DNA of 64,000 nt from Acinetobacter chinensis. GTDB taxonomy: Bacteria > Pseudomonadota > Gammaproteobacteria > Pseudomonadales > Moraxellaceae. The stretch spans positions 1,302,001 to 1,366,000 of the forward strand of contig NZ_CP032134.1 of NCBI RefSeq assembly GCF_002165375.2. The letters run 5' to 3'. A model generated the notes under the pieces. The model was not told the DNA's origin and searched no databases. It worked only from the letters and a program-made list of their open reading frames with translations. The first letter of the stretch is position 1, and each line of letters opens with the position of its first letter. A program made the translations under genes and the position numbers. Positions 1-8,224 of the stretch are shown here, piece by piece.

Positions 1-340
1 TTTATTTCTCCGGCAGATTTTAAGAAAATTTGAACATGAATTACTGCAAGAGCTTGGATTTTATCTGGACTTTGCTTCGGATACTGCTCAGCAGGAAATA
101 GATCCTGCTCAGTATTATGTATTTCAGATGGATGAGGGATTCATTCCTGTTATTCAGCAAAACCGATCTGCTTTTTCGGGAGCATTGATTCTGTCCATGC
201 TTAAATATGAAAAGGGTACTGATTTCAATCAGGAACAGTTACAATTATTGTCCCGACTGTACAGACAGATGATCAGCTCCTTACTGGGTGACCGTCCACT
301 GAAAAGTCGGCAATTATGGATTCAGAATACTCAATCTTAA
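1..340 (+). CDS. recO: DNA repair protein RecO, C-terminal part (5' end outside window)
   Basis: The reading frame is open from base 2 to the TAA at 338-340 and gives the last ~112 residues of a protein. RecO helps load RecA onto SSB-coated single-stranded DNA in the RecFOR pathway. The visible part begins [15 protein letters not shown], followed by an LG and an aromatic-rich stretch, as in the helical C-terminal domain of RecO. The strongest support is context: recO directly precedes pdxJ in many gammaproteobacteria, and here the gap is 13 nt, so the two are probably co-transcribed. The N-terminal OB fold lies outside the window. Confidence 0.85.
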   Translation, partial: LFLRQILRKFEHELLQELGFYLDFASDTAQQEIDPAQYYVFQMDEGFIPVIQQNRSAFSGALILSMLKYEKGTDFNQEQLQLLSRLYRQMISSLLGDRPLKSRQLWIQNTQS

Positions 341-353
341 TCAGGAAATTGTT

Positions 354-1079
354 ATGGCTGCTTTACTGGGTGTAAATATTGATCATGTTGCGACATTGCG
401 TCAGGCGCGCGGGACTGCTTATCCAGATCCTGTAAATGCAGCATTGATCTGTGAACAGGCAGGTGCTGAAGGCATCACTTTGCATTTACGTGAAGACCGT
501 CGTCATATTCAGGATGATGATGTGCGCCGTATGCGTCCATTGCTGAAAACACGTATGAATCTGGAAATAGCGGTTACAGCTGAAATGATTGAGTTTGCAA
601 AAGAAATCAAACCGCATCATGTCTGCTTTGTTCCAGAAAAACGCCAGGAAATCACCACTGAAGGCGGTCTGGATGTTGTTGGGCATTTTGAAGATGTCAA
701 AGCGGCGACTCAGGCGCTGACAGCGATTGGCTGTGATGTATCGCTGTTTATTGATGCTGATATTGCTCAGATTGATGCTGCGGTTGCGTGTGGCGCACCT
801 ACGATTGAACTGCACACTGGTGCATATGCGGATGCTGAAACAGCAGAAGCACAGCAGCATGAACTTGAGCGCATTATTAAGGGAGCTGAATATGCTGCAT
901 CCAAAGGGCTTGTGGTGAATGCAGGTCACGGGCTGAATCTGGAAAATGTGACACCAGTGGCTCAGATCAAACAGATCCACGAGTTAAACATTGGTCATTC
1001 TATTATTGCAGATGCTGTGTTTGTGGGGCTTGCTCAGGCAGTTCAGCAAATGAAAGCAGCTATTCAGGCTGCACGTTAA
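354..1079 (+). CDS. pdxJ: Pyridoxine 5'-phosphate synthase
   Basis: PdxJ (241 aa, normal family length) condenses 1-deoxyxylulose 5-phosphate with 3-amino-2-oxopropyl phosphate. This is the last ring-closing step of DXP-dependent vitamin B6 synthesis in the cytoplasm. It is a TIM-barrel enzyme. The N-terminal [14 protein letters not shown] motif (about residues 7-20) and NAGHGLNL near residue 190 with the conserved late His are visible. Start ATG 354 has an AGGAAA ribosome site about 7 nt upstream and follows recO by 13 nt, so it is probably expressed from the recO transcript. miaE follows 23 nt later on the same strand. Confidence 0.97.
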   Translation: MAALLGVNIDHVATLRQARGTAYPDPVNAALICEQAGAEGITLHLREDRRHIQDDDVRRMRPLLKTRMNLEIAVTAEMIEFAKEIKPHHVCFVPEKRQEITTEGGLDVVGHFEDVKAATQALTAIGCDVSLFIDADIAQIDAAVACGAPTIELHTGAYADAETAEAQQHELERIIKGAEYAASKGLVVNAGHGLNLENVTPVAQIKQIHELNIGHSIIADAVFVGLAQAVQQMKAAIQAAR

Positions 1080-1102
1080 TTTTTTAATTTTGTTTTTAGA
1101 TT

Positions 1103-1747
1103 ATGTCTACGATTGATTATGATGAACTGATGAAACCTGTCAAAGGTTTCCTCGGTTGTGAAACTCCCCAGGCGTGGCTTGATGAAGCATTGAAGAATCT
1201 TGATATTCTGATGCAGGATCATGCCAACTGTGAGAAAAAAGCAGCAGGTACAGCAATGAACCTGATGTTCAGATACAGCTTTTTTACTGATCTGCAGGTT
1301 AAACTGGCGCAACTGGTGCGCGAAGAAATGCTGCATTATGAGCAGGTTCTTGAATTTATGACCAAACGTGGTCAGGAATGGAAAGGGCTGAGTGCAGGGC
1401 GTTATGCAGGTGGATTACGTAAGGAAATCCGTACTTACGAACCTGAAGCGCTGATTGATGTGCTGGTAATCGGTGCATTTGTGGAGGCGCGTTCCTGTGA
1501 GCGTTTTTACGCACTTGCTCCTGTGGTTGATGATGAGTTGGGACGTTATTACCGTTATCTGCTGAAGTCTGAATCACGGCACTATGAGGATTATCTTGCT
1601 TTGGCACTGGATGTTGCTAAAACAGCAAAACTCAAAAATCCTGAAGAAGATATCCAGCAGCGGATTGAACATATCCGTGAAGTTGAAAAAAATCTGATTC
1701 AAAGCCCTGATGAGACTTTCCGTTTTCACAGCGGTGTGCCTGTTTAA
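1103..1747 (+). CDS. miaE: tRNA-(ms2io6A) hydroxylase MiaE
   Basis: MiaE is a non-haem diiron monooxygenase that hydroxylates the isopentenyl group of ms2i6A at position 37 of certain tRNAs. The 214-residue product has the ferritin-like set of ligands: EEMLHYE near residue 75-81, EARSCERF near 127-134 and SESRHYEDY near 157-165, which supply the Glu and ExxH iron ligands. It follows pdxJ by 23 nt with only a weak ribosome site, so it probably depends on the upstream transcript. A clear terminator follows at 1765. Family assignment is firm; substrate specificity is inferred from the family. Confidence 0.93.
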   Translation: MSTIDYDELMKPVKGFLGCETPQAWLDEALKNLDILMQDHANCEKKAAGTAMNLMFRYSFFTDLQVKLAQLVREEMLHYEQVLEFMTKRGQEWKGLSAGRYAGGLRKEIRTYEPEALIDVLVIGAFVEARSCERFYALAPVVDDELGRYYRYLLKSESRHYEDYLALALDVAKTAKLKNPEEDIQQRIEHIREVEKNLIQSPDETFRFHSGVPV

Positions 1748-1764
1748 GTTATTCTTGTATTTTA

Positions 1765-1794
1765 AAAGGCTGAATTAATATTCAGCCTTTTTTT
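1765..1794 (+). terminator. Rho-independent terminator after miaE
   Basis: A near-perfect inverted repeat (AAAGGCTGAA and TTCAGCCTTT) with a short A/T loop is followed by a run of T. It ends the recO-pdxJ-miaE unit. Confidence 0.9.
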
Positions 1795-1913
1795 ATGGGA
1801 TATTTTCAGGAGTTGCGAACTTGCATTGACTGCAATTCATCAGTCAGCAAATACCGCATTGATGTGATTTATCTTATTTTTCAGATACCGATAACATGAT
1901 AAATTCCAGGCAT

Positions 1914-1949
1914 AAAAAAGCCCACTTCATTATGAGTGGGCTTTTTAAA
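1914..1949 (-). terminator. Terminator of the tRNA-Asn gene
   Basis: The stem CCCACT/AGTGGG is flanked by an A run and a T run, with an 8-nt loop. It lies just downstream of the minus-strand tRNA. The flanking A and T tracts would let it work in both directions. Confidence 0.85.
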
Positions 1950-1952
1950 ATA

Positions 1953-2028
1953 TGGCTCTCCAACCTGGGCTCGAACCAGGGACCTGCGGATTAACAGTCC
2001 GTCGCTCTACCGACTGAGCTATTGGAGA
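1953..2028 (-). tRNA. tRNA-Asn (anticodon GTT)
   Basis: The reverse complement folds as a standard 76-nt cloverleaf with encoded CCA. The acceptor stem is TCTCCAA/TTGGAGA, the D arm contains AGCTCAGTCGGTAGAGC, the anticodon loop CTGTTAA has GTT (complement at 1993-1995), and the T arm contains GGTTCGAGCC. The discriminator base is G, as expected for tRNA-Asn. The gene is single and isolated, with its own promoter and terminator. Confidence 0.97.
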
Positions 2029-2039
2029 ATCTGCATGCG

Positions 2040-2067
2040 ATTATAAGCAGATTTTGGGAGGGGTCAA
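2040..2067 (-). promoter_or_regulatory. Sigma-70 promoter of tRNA-Asn
   Basis: On the minus strand TTGACC (2067-2062) and a consensus TATAAT (2045-2040) are separated by 16 nt. The tRNA begins about 11 nt after the -10 box. This is the best sigma-70 promoter I can read by eye in the window. Confidence 0.85.
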
Positions 2068-2263
2068 GTTAAAAGTGTCATCAGGACTTCATTTTTGTTG
2101 CATATGCTTTTTATTTGAGCAGGAATGGTGAAATTGTTAAAAAAACTTGCACAGTCCTGTCAGGCTTGTTAGATTTAATTCATAAATAGTATCTGAGTAA
2201 CTTCAGACAGTGTGGATTTAAACCAACTTGCCAGCACTAAAATGGCTAAACAGGAGAAAGCGA

Positions 2264-2725
2264 ATGAATGCGCTGACTATTTCGTCTATTATTAAAAATC
2301 TTCATATTTATCAATCCCAGTATCTTGAAATCATTGCAACTTCAGAGTGGTATTTTACACCTGTTGAAGATGCATATATCAATTTATGGCCTTTGAAAAA
2401 GCAACAGTTGTTTCTTGGTGATCTGCTTCAGTTATGGTTTTCCAGAAAGTGGTGCCTGAATGTTCCTGAAATTCACTTTTTTGAAGCTGTTCATCAACAG
2501 GATTATCTTGCTAGGTTTTCAAAACAGGATGGTCTGCTGTTTAAAATCACGGGCAATCTCCTCACGGGAGAAGGGCGTGCCGATGCATGGCAGGATCAGC
2601 AGCTGATATCAGAATCTCATGCATCTATATTCAGAACGCTATGTGAATATAAAGCTTTAAAACGACCTGAAGTATCTGTTCAGCATGGCTTATTTAAAAC
2701 TGAAAAACTTCAGCATATCAGATAG
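2264..2725 (+). CDS. Hypothetical protein, 153 aa
   Basis: I do not recognise a family. The product is a soluble-looking, aromatic-rich protein (many W, F, Y) with no signal peptide or membrane segment. I chose ATG 2264 because a good AGGAGA site lies 7-8 nt upstream. The frame stays open back to a TTG at 2228, but that start has no ribosome site. No neighbour gives a functional clue: a tRNA lies behind it on the other strand and a hydrolase follows after 130 nt. The coding status is supported by length and by the ribosome site, not by homology. Confidence 0.7.
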   Translation: MNALTISSIIKNLHIYQSQYLEIIATSEWYFTPVEDAYINLWPLKKQQLFLGDLLQLWFSRKWCLNVPEIHFFEAVHQQDYLARFSKQDGLLFKITGNLLTGEGRADAWQDQQLISESHASIFRTLCEYKALKRPEVSVQHGLFKTEKLQHIR

Positions 2726-2854
2726 TCTCTTTTTATTTTGTCTGCAGTCAGTTTGACAGCGTGAACCAACGGTACAGAAAGTCAGCTTGAAACAGAGCAG
2801 ACAACTGATTAAGCTGGTTTGAGCCTTTAAATTTATTGCGGGGAATACATCGAC

Positions 2855-3640
2855 ATGGATATGTCAGTTACAGATTTTCAGATTCCTTTTCAGTCAGGTC
2901 AGTTGTTTGCCAGGAGATGGCAGGTTACAGATCTGACTACAGTTCCGATTGTATTAATGCATGATTCACTTGGCTGTGTAGCATTGTGGCGTGATTTTCC
3001 AGAACAGCTTGCACAGGCAACGGGTAGAAATGTAGTGGCTTATGACCGTTATGGTTTTGGGCGTTCAAGTGCCTGCCAGGAGCCATTACGAACCGACTTT
3101 GTAAGGACTGAAGCATCTGAAGCATTTCATGCGGTCTGTCAGTTTTTTGAAATTGAAAAATTTATTGTCATGGGGCATAGCGTTGGTGGTGGAATGTCTG
3201 TCTGCTGTGCGGCACAGTATCCGGATCGCTGTATGGCTTTAGTGACGATGTCAGCGCAGGCTTTTGTAGAAGACAGGACACGTAAAGGCATTATTCTGGC
3301 AAATGAAGCATTTCAGGATCAGCAACAGTTCTCCAGACTGGAAAAACACCATGGCGGACAAGCTCAGTGGGTACTGAGTGCATGGGTGGATACCTGGCTG
3401 TCTGAGCCGTTTGCAGAGTGGACGATAGATACTGAGTTACAGCAGGTTCAATGTCCCGCTTTAGTCATACATGGGGAGCATGACGAGTATGGTTCATTGC
3501 TGCATCCACAAAGATATGCAGAACTGATTCCGGTTCAGACTGAAGTACGGATAGTTGAAGGGGCATTTCATATGCCGCATAAAGAAAAAACAGCAGAAGT
3601 TCTTCAGTATATACAGCAATTTTTAAACGGTATTGCTTAG
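2855..3640 (+). CDS. Alpha/beta-fold hydrolase
   Basis: A 261-residue single-domain cytoplasmic hydrolase. Visible elements are the oxyanion-hole region HDSLG near residue 30, the nucleophile elbow GHSVGG near residue 108 (catalytic Ser), HGEHDEYG near residue 209 (acid Asp) and FHMPHKE near residue 235 (catalytic His). The substrate cannot be told from sequence; the family includes esterases, haloperoxidase-like enzymes and C-C hydrolases. Start ATG 2855 follows a GGGGA site. An in-frame ATG at 2861 is the alternative. It converges on the thioesterase gene, with a shared hairpin between them. Confidence 0.88.
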   Translation: MDMSVTDFQIPFQSGQLFARRWQVTDLTTVPIVLMHDSLGCVALWRDFPEQLAQATGRNVVAYDRYGFGRSSACQEPLRTDFVRTEASEAFHAVCQFFEIEKFIVMGHSVGGGMSVCCAAQYPDRCMALVTMSAQAFVEDRTRKGIILANEAFQDQQQFSRLEKHHGGQAQWVLSAWVDTWLSEPFAEWTIDTELQQVQCPALVIHGEHDEYGSLLHPQRYAELIPVQTEVRIVEGAFHMPHKEKTAEVLQYIQQFLNGIA

Positions 3641-3653
3641 TTTTCCAAGGGGA

Positions 3654-3679
3654 AAAGGGAAGTATTATCCTTCCCTTTA
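3654..3679. terminator. Hairpin between convergent genes
   Basis: A perfect 9-bp stem (AAAGGGAAG/CTTCCCTTT) with a 7-nt loop sits between the convergent hydrolase and thioesterase genes. Short T tracts occur within the arms on both strands, so it could terminate either gene. There is no long U run. Confidence 0.6.
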
Positions 3680-3690
3680 TAACAGTAAAT

Positions 3691-4128
3691 TTATGGATGG
3701 ATAATCATGCAGGTTGCAGTGGCATGTGCATACAGTTTGCCATCTTCATCAATCAGCTGACCTTCTGAAATTGCCAGATTTTTACTTAAATTAATGACTT
3801 TACCGACTGCCAGCAGCGTTTTGTCTTTGGGTACTGGGCGACACATTTTTACATTCAGATCAATCGTGCCATATCCGACACCGGCTTCAAGTGTGGTATG
3901 TACAGCACAACCGGTTACAGAATCAAGCACGGTGGCAGCAAAGCCACCATGCACCCCACCGAGCGGATTTAAATGTCGCTGGTCAGCCTTGACGTTAAAG
4001 CTTGCTCCACCTTTTGAAATAGAGTGCAAATCCATGGGGATGGTTTCGCTGATACTGGCTCTGGGGATATGACCATCAATCATTGCCTGTAAAAACTCAA
4101 GTCCAGTCATTTCTTTTGGGTGTTTCAT
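3691..4128 (-). CDS. PaaI-type hotdog-fold thioesterase
   Basis: A 145-residue protein of the PaaI/YbgC-like hotdog family, which hydrolyses acyl-CoA thioesters. The core motif NPLGGVHGGFAATVLDS (about residues 55-71) holds the conserved HGG and the catalytic acidic residue of the central helix. The strand pattern after it fits one hotdog domain. I chose the Met at 4128 because AAGGATAG lies just upstream; an in-frame ATG six codons earlier lacks such a site. The acyl-CoA substrate is unknown. Confidence 0.88.
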   Translation of the reverse strand: MKHPKEMTGLEFLQAMIDGHIPRASISETIPMDLHSISKGGASFNVKADQRHLNPLGGVHGGFAATVLDSVTGCAVHTTLEAGVGYGTIDLNVKMCRPVPKDKTLLAVGKVINLSKNLAISEGQLIDEDGKLYAHATATCMIIHP

Positions 4129-4262
4129 GCTGCTATCCTTATGCAAGTTCTAAAAAGGAACCTTTTAACAAAAATAGGAGATACAGATCTGTCTGTCAAT
4201 TTATTTTGTGAGTGCTGCTTATATTAAAAATGAAAAATACATTGATTTATATCGTAAAACTG

Positions 4263-4280
4263 TTTCCATTATGATGGAAA
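4263..4280 (-). terminator. Possible weak terminator of the 81-aa gene
   Basis: A perfect 7-bp inverted repeat (TTTCCAT/ATGGAAA, 4-nt loop) lies 6 nt beyond the stop of the minus-strand gene at 4286. It is followed on that strand by a short T-rich stretch. The stem is A/T-rich, hence weak. Confidence 0.4.
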
Positions 4281-4285
4281 ATAGG

Positions 4286-4531
4286 TCAGTGATTCATCTG
4301 ATAAAATTTTTCGATATGATCTGAGCGATGAATAATTTTTAACTCAATTTTTTCACCTGTAGCCCAGGTTGCACTCGAATCGCTGAGATCAACATCAATA
4401 ATATCCAGCTCTTTGCACAGCGTCCTTGATGTCTCTATCACAATGAACTGCGGTGTCTGATTTTTCAGGCATCTGGCAATATAGCGGTGGATATTATTTA
4501 AAGGATACACATCAATAATTTTATAACGCAT
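4286..4531 (-). CDS. Hypothetical protein, 81 aa
   Basis: A small protein I do not recognise. It has no signal peptide and no membrane segment. The middle carries an acidic stretch (KELDIIDVDLSD) and the end is His-rich (IIHRSDHIEKFYQMNH). It stands alone between a thioesterase gene on the same strand and the GFA protein on the other. The start at 4531 has only an A/T-rich upstream region without a clear ribosome site. Coding status is probable but not proved. Confidence 0.5.
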   Translation of the reverse strand: MRYKIIDVYPLNNIHRYIARCLKNQTPQFIVIETSRTLCKELDIIDVDLSDSSATWATGEKIELKIIHRSDHIEKFYQMNH

Positions 4532-4896
4532 ATTTTTTCCAGATATTATAATTAAGTTATTGTAATTTTATTAGAAAGCAAATTATTTTATTTTTCAAAT
4601 AAAAAATGAATCAAAAAGCCTGTTTGATTATTTACTGACAGAAAGGGCTGTATATAGGAGGATTGTATGGGTTTCAGCAGACTTAAAAAGCCAGTATTTT
4701 AAAAGTGCAGATTCATGGTTAAGCTGAATTTTAAATAGCCTAAGCTTTAGGCTGAATCCTTTATTTACAACAGGAATATATTTTCAGCGAAATGGAATGA
4801 AATCTACTTTTGTTTATTCAGCAAATTTAATTTGTTGGAGGATGAGCATAGTTGTTGTAATTTACTGATATGAATATCAAACAGTTGAGAATAAAA
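4532..4896. other. Gene-free stretch with one small hairpin
   Basis: This A/T-rich region separates divergent genes. I see no open frame of note. It holds one perfect 7-bp inverted repeat, AGCCTAA/TTAGGCT, at 4737-4753 with a 3-nt loop and no following T run. It probably contains the promoters of both flanking genes, but I cannot pick convincing -35 and -10 boxes. Confidence 0.5.
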
Positions 4897-5310
4897 ATGA
4901 AAGGACAGTGTGTCTGTGGTGAGACTGCATTTACCGTTACGCTGAAAGACCATAATGTGCATGTATGTCACTGTTCAATCTGTCGCAGGCAGACCAGTGG
5001 TGTCATTATGACTGTGGATACGGTTCAGGGCAGTCTGAATTTTGACAAACAGAAATATTTGTCTGTATACAGTTCTTCTGATTGGGGTGAGCGCGGATTT
5101 TGTAATGCCTGTGGTACTAATCTTTTCTGGCGGACAAAAGATCACAGTTACTGCAATATTAATGTGTTTTCTTTAGAAGAAGCACCTGAGGATCTGAGGC
5201 TTGATATGGAAATTTATATTGACAATAAACCTGAGTTTTATTCATTTTCAAACAGAACTCAAAAGATGACTGAGGCGGAGGTGGTTGCGCTGTTTTCTTC
5301 GGATCAATAA
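4897..5310 (+). CDS. GFA-family (CENP-V/GFA domain) zinc protein
   Basis: A 137-residue protein of the GFA family, named after a glutathione-dependent formaldehyde-activating enzyme. Most members have no proven reaction. The zinc-binding cysteines are clear: KGQCVCGE at the N-terminus, HVCHCSICRRQTSG near residue 23-36 and FCNACGTNLFW near residue 68-78. I chose ATG 4897 because family members begin with a short M-x-G-x-C segment and a GAGA lies 7 nt upstream. The upstream in-frame ATG at 4870 would add nine residues. Confidence 0.88.
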   Translation: MKGQCVCGETAFTVTLKDHNVHVCHCSICRRQTSGVIMTVDTVQGSLNFDKQKYLSVYSSSDWGERGFCNACGTNLFWRTKDHSYCNINVFSLEEAPEDLRLDMEIYIDNKPEFYSFSNRTQKMTEAEVVALFSSDQ

Positions 5311-5446
5311 GAGAAGGAGTTGATGGTGATGCTAAAGCCGTGTTTTACATCAGTACTATTGATAAGTTTGATGAGAAAAATGCTATAGATTTAATAAGAT
5401 ATATTCGATATATCTAAAGCAGACTGTTGAATAAGGATGCTCAGAC

Positions 5447-6316
5447 ATGCTGCTTAAAATAGTGATTGCCATGCTGGCATTTGCTGCAAACTCTGTATTG
5501 TGCCGTTTAGCACTGGCTGAACAGCAGATTGATCCTATGAGTTTCAGTCTGATCCGTGTATGCAGTGGTGCAGCAGTATTGTGGGGACTTTATCAGTTTT
5601 CTTCAAACCAGGCAAAGATCGAATGGAGCGTGAAAAATGGATTTTTTCTCGCCTTATATATCACCGCTTTTTCTCTTGCTTATTTACATATTGATGCGGG
5701 TGTGGGGGCATTACTTCTCTTTGGTACAGTTCAGCTCAGCATGGTCGGCTATGGTTTGTGCCACGGTGAGAGGATAAATCTGCGTCGCGGTACGGGACTG
5801 GTCATTGCGATTACGGGGATTCTGATTTTGTTATTGCCTGGAGCATCCGCACCTCATCTGGGCTATGCTGCAATGATGGTACTTTCGGGTATAGGATGGG
5901 CAATGTACAGTATCGCAGGAAAAAATATGCATAACCCACTGGCAAGCAGCCTGGGGAATTTTGTACTTGCGATTCCTTTTGTATTGCTGGTATATCTGGT
6001 TTTTTACACACAGAGCTTTATCAAACCGCAGGGTGTGCTTTTAGCACTGTTGTCGGGCGGTCTGGCTTCCAGTGGTGCCTATGTACTCTGGTACGCCATA
6101 GTGAAGCAGATTGATCGTGTGACAGCCAGCAGTGTGCAACTGTCAGTACCATGTCTGGCTATTCTGGGGGGAGCCTTGTTTATTGGCGAAGCACTGAGTT
6201 TCAGAGTTGTTATTTCTGCAGTCATTGTTCTGGCTGGGATTGCTTTGGTGATCAGGTCTTCATCCGACAGTCAGCATTTGAACAAAACGGTTTCGGCTGA
6301 TTCGACAGGTTTGTAA
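5447..6316 (+). CDS. EamA/DMT-superfamily transporter
   Basis: A 289-residue inner-membrane protein with about ten hydrophobic segments arranged as two EamA repeats (roughly residues 3-130 and 140-275), the standard drug/metabolite transporter layout. The short polar tail is cytoplasmic. The substrate is unknown; relatives export amino acids, metabolites or quaternary amines. The first repeat opens with the typical FAANSVLCRLAL helix. It stands alone on the plus strand and converges on the aminotransferase gene with a strong shared terminator. Confidence 0.9.
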   Translation: MLLKIVIAMLAFAANSVLCRLALAEQQIDPMSFSLIRVCSGAAVLWGLYQFSSNQAKIEWSVKNGFFLALYITAFSLAYLHIDAGVGALLLFGTVQLSMVGYGLCHGERINLRRGTGLVIAITGILILLLPGASAPHLGYAAMMVLSGIGWAMYSIAGKNMHNPLASSLGNFVLAIPFVLLVYLVFYTQSFIKPQGVLLALLSGGLASSGAYVLWYAIVKQIDRVTASSVQLSVPCLAILGGALFIGEALSFRVVISAVIVLAGIALVIRSSSDSQHLNKTVSADSTGL

Positions 6317-6352
6317 AAGAAGTTGAAGTAAGGTTATCTCAGGTCTGTTAAT

Positions 6353-6381
6353 AAAAAACCCGCGATATTCGCGGGTTTTTT
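6353..6381. terminator. Bidirectional terminator between the EamA gene and aspartate aminotransferase
   Basis: A perfect stem (AAAAAACCCGCGA with TCGCGGGTTTTTT) is flanked by A and T runs, so it can end transcripts from both sides. Confidence 0.92.
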
Positions 6382-6402
6382 AAATCTGATATTTAAATCA
6401 GA

Positions 6403-7629
6403 TTATTTTTCAGCAGCAATTGAAGCAATTGCAGCATCAACGCCTTCGATTGAATCAGCAGCTTTCTTGATACGTGCAAGTGCATCTACAAGAACTTCAT
6501 CAGCAGTTGCATAAGAAATACGCATATAACCGCCTAAACCGAATGCATCACCAGGAACAACAGCAACACCAGTTTCTTCCAGTAACCATGCAGAGAATTC
6601 TGTGCAGGATTTTAAACCTTTTGCACGGATCAATGGACGGATGTTCGCATATGCATAGAATGCACCATCAGCAGGAAGACAAGTAATGCCTTTAATGTCA
6701 TTCAAGCCATTTACCACTAAGTCATGACGACGGTGGAACGCTTCGATCATAGGTTGAAGAACGTCCTGTGGACCATTCAATGCAGCTTCAGCAGCAACCT
6801 GTGAAATAGAAGTTGGGTTTGAAGTTGATTGAGACTGGATTTTTTTCATTGCGCCAATCAGTTTAGCAGGACCCGCTGCATAGCCAATACGCCAGCCAGT
6901 CATTGCATACGCTTTAGACACACCATTTAAAACGATCGTGCGGTCATAAAGGTCAGGAGCAACAGTTGCGATGTTGTAGAACTCATCATCCCAACGGATT
7001 GGCTCATACATATCGTCAGAAGCAATAAATACTTCAGGATATTTACGAAGTACTTCAGCCAGAGCTTCAAGTTCAGCTTTGGTGTAGATCATACCTGTAG
7101 GGTTAGAAGGGCTGTTTAACACTACTAAACGGGTTTTGTCAGTGATTGCAGCTTCAAGTTGCGCAGGAGTAATTTTGAAACGCTGTTCTTCACCACATTT
7201 CACAACAACCGGTACGCCTTCAGCGATGATCACCATATCTGGATAGCTTACCCAATACGGTGCAGGAATGATGACTTCATCACCTTTGTTTAACAGAGCA
7301 AGTGCCAGGTTAAAGAATGACTGTTTACCACCGCATGAAACCAGGATCTGGTTTGCAGCATATTCAAGATTGTTGTCACGTTTTAATTTAGCAATAATTG
7401 CTTTTTTAAGGCCTGGCGTACCATCTACAGCGGTGTACTTTGTAAAACCGTTGTTAATTGCTTGAATAGCAGCATCTTTGATGTGTTGCGGAGTGTCAAA
7501 ATCTGGTTCGCCGGCGCCCAAGCCAATTACGTTCTTACCAGCTGCTTTTAATTCAGCAGCTTTGTTGGTAACAGCAAGTGTTGGGGACGGTTTGATGGCA
7601 TTTACACGATCAGAGAGACGTACGTCCAC
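6403..7629 (-). CDS. Aspartate aminotransferase, class I (subgroup I-beta/gamma type)
   Basis: A 408-residue PLP-dependent enzyme that transfers the amino group between aspartate and 2-oxoglutarate. The PLP lysine lies in VSKAYAMTGWR (Lys239), and SNPTGMIY and FDTPQHIK are typical of the Thermus/Bacillus-type subfamily rather than E. coli AspC. I chose GTG 7629 (VDVRLSDRV) because AAGAAGGA lies about 8 nt upstream and family members start there. The ATG at 7671 would add an odd hydrophobic 14-residue leader with no ribosome site. Some members also accept prephenate, so arogenate formation cannot be excluded. Confidence 0.93.
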   Translation of the reverse strand: MDVRLSDRVNAIKPSPTLAVTNKAAELKAAGKNVIGLGAGEPDFDTPQHIKDAAIQAINNGFTKYTAVDGTPGLKKAIIAKLKRDNNLEYAANQILVSCGGKQSFFNLALALLNKGDEVIIPAPYWVSYPDMVIIAEGVPVVVKCGEEQRFKITPAQLEAAITDKTRLVVLNSPSNPTGMIYTKAELEALAEVLRKYPEVFIASDDMYEPIRWDDEFYNIATVAPDLYDRTIVLNGVSKAYAMTGWRIGYAAGPAKLIGAMKKIQSQSTSNPTSISQVAAEAALNGPQDVLQPMIEAFHRRHDLVVNGLNDIKGITCLPADGAFYAYANIRPLIRAKGLKSCTEFSAWLLEETGVAVVPGDAFGLGGYMRISYATADEVLVDALARIKKAADSIEGVDAAIASIAAEK

Positions 7630-7847
7630 GGCAATATTCCTTCTTATAGGGATAAAAAAATAAAAGCACACTATCTTAGCCTAAAACGGTGTGTTACGTC
7701 GCCCAATATATGAAGAAATGTTTAAAAAAATGAATCAAAATGGAAAAAATCTGTTTCAAAAAATCAATTTATCCATTACTGCACGCCTGACTCGCATCAG
7801 GATGCAAATTTACGTACAATACAGCGAGCTGAAATTGAGTGAATCAC

Positions 7848-8030
7848 ATGACCACCCAAAATACTCCCAAGAAAAAGCCATTGGTTAACTTACCTTTTCC
7901 AGTGCAGAAAGTGAATGATGCTACACCTGCGGACGAGGAAATTGAAGATATGCGTCCAAAGCCACAGCGTTATGCAGACCGGACATGGATGCCTCCAAGA
8001 GGTACACGTCGTTCGATGGGCAAGCGTTAA
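7848..8030 (+). CDS. Conserved small protein, 60 aa, unknown function
   Basis: A small, Pro/Arg/Lys-rich protein. It has a basic N-terminus (PKKKPLVNLPFPVQK), an acidic centre (DEEIEDM) and a very basic tail ending RGTRRSMGKR. There is no membrane segment or signal peptide, so it is probably cytoplasmic; the charge pattern suggests binding to RNA, DNA or ribosomes, which is inference only. ATG 7848 is preferred over the in-frame GTG at 7839, which would use part of its own upstream region as ribosome site. A terminator follows directly, which supports a real gene. Confidence 0.7.
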   Translation: MTTQNTPKKKPLVNLPFPVQKVNDATPADEEIEDMRPKPQRYADRTWMPPRGTRRSMGKR

Positions 8031-8044
8031 TTTAGACGCGAATT

Positions 8045-8073
8045 AAAAATAGGTGCTGAATGCGCCTATTTTT
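8045..8073 (+). terminator. Terminator after the 60-aa protein gene
   Basis: A 12-bp stem with one G-T wobble (AAAAATAGGTGC/GCGCCTATTTTT), 5-nt loop and terminal T run, 15 nt after the stop codon. Confidence 0.85.
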
Positions 8074-8224
8074 ATGCAAAGAAGATCTATAAGTCTGGAG
8101 CTAAAATATTTTCAGGTTGTCATATAATTACAAATTGGCGTCTTTTGCTTTAATTTTGAATTGACTCTTATTTAAATGATTTATTGGATATCTGAGTTTT
8201 TAAGAGTAGCTCTTAATTTCAAAA

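Noticed and set aside
486..980. 164-codon open frame antisense to pdxJ
   Set aside because: It lies wholly within pdxJ, and its product is rich in Cys, His and Asn with no family pattern, as expected from antisense reading of a real gene.
4737..4753. Sequence AGCCTAAGCTTT shared with the purB-side direct repeat at 39408
   Set aside because: A 12-nt match with hairpin symmetry can arise by chance or from similar terminator arms; the flanking sequence does not match, so I do not call it a copy of the element.
7691..7888. 65-codon frame overlapping the start of the 60-aa protein gene
   Set aside because: It has a good-looking length but no ribosome site, a polar random composition, and it overlaps a better supported gene in another frame.
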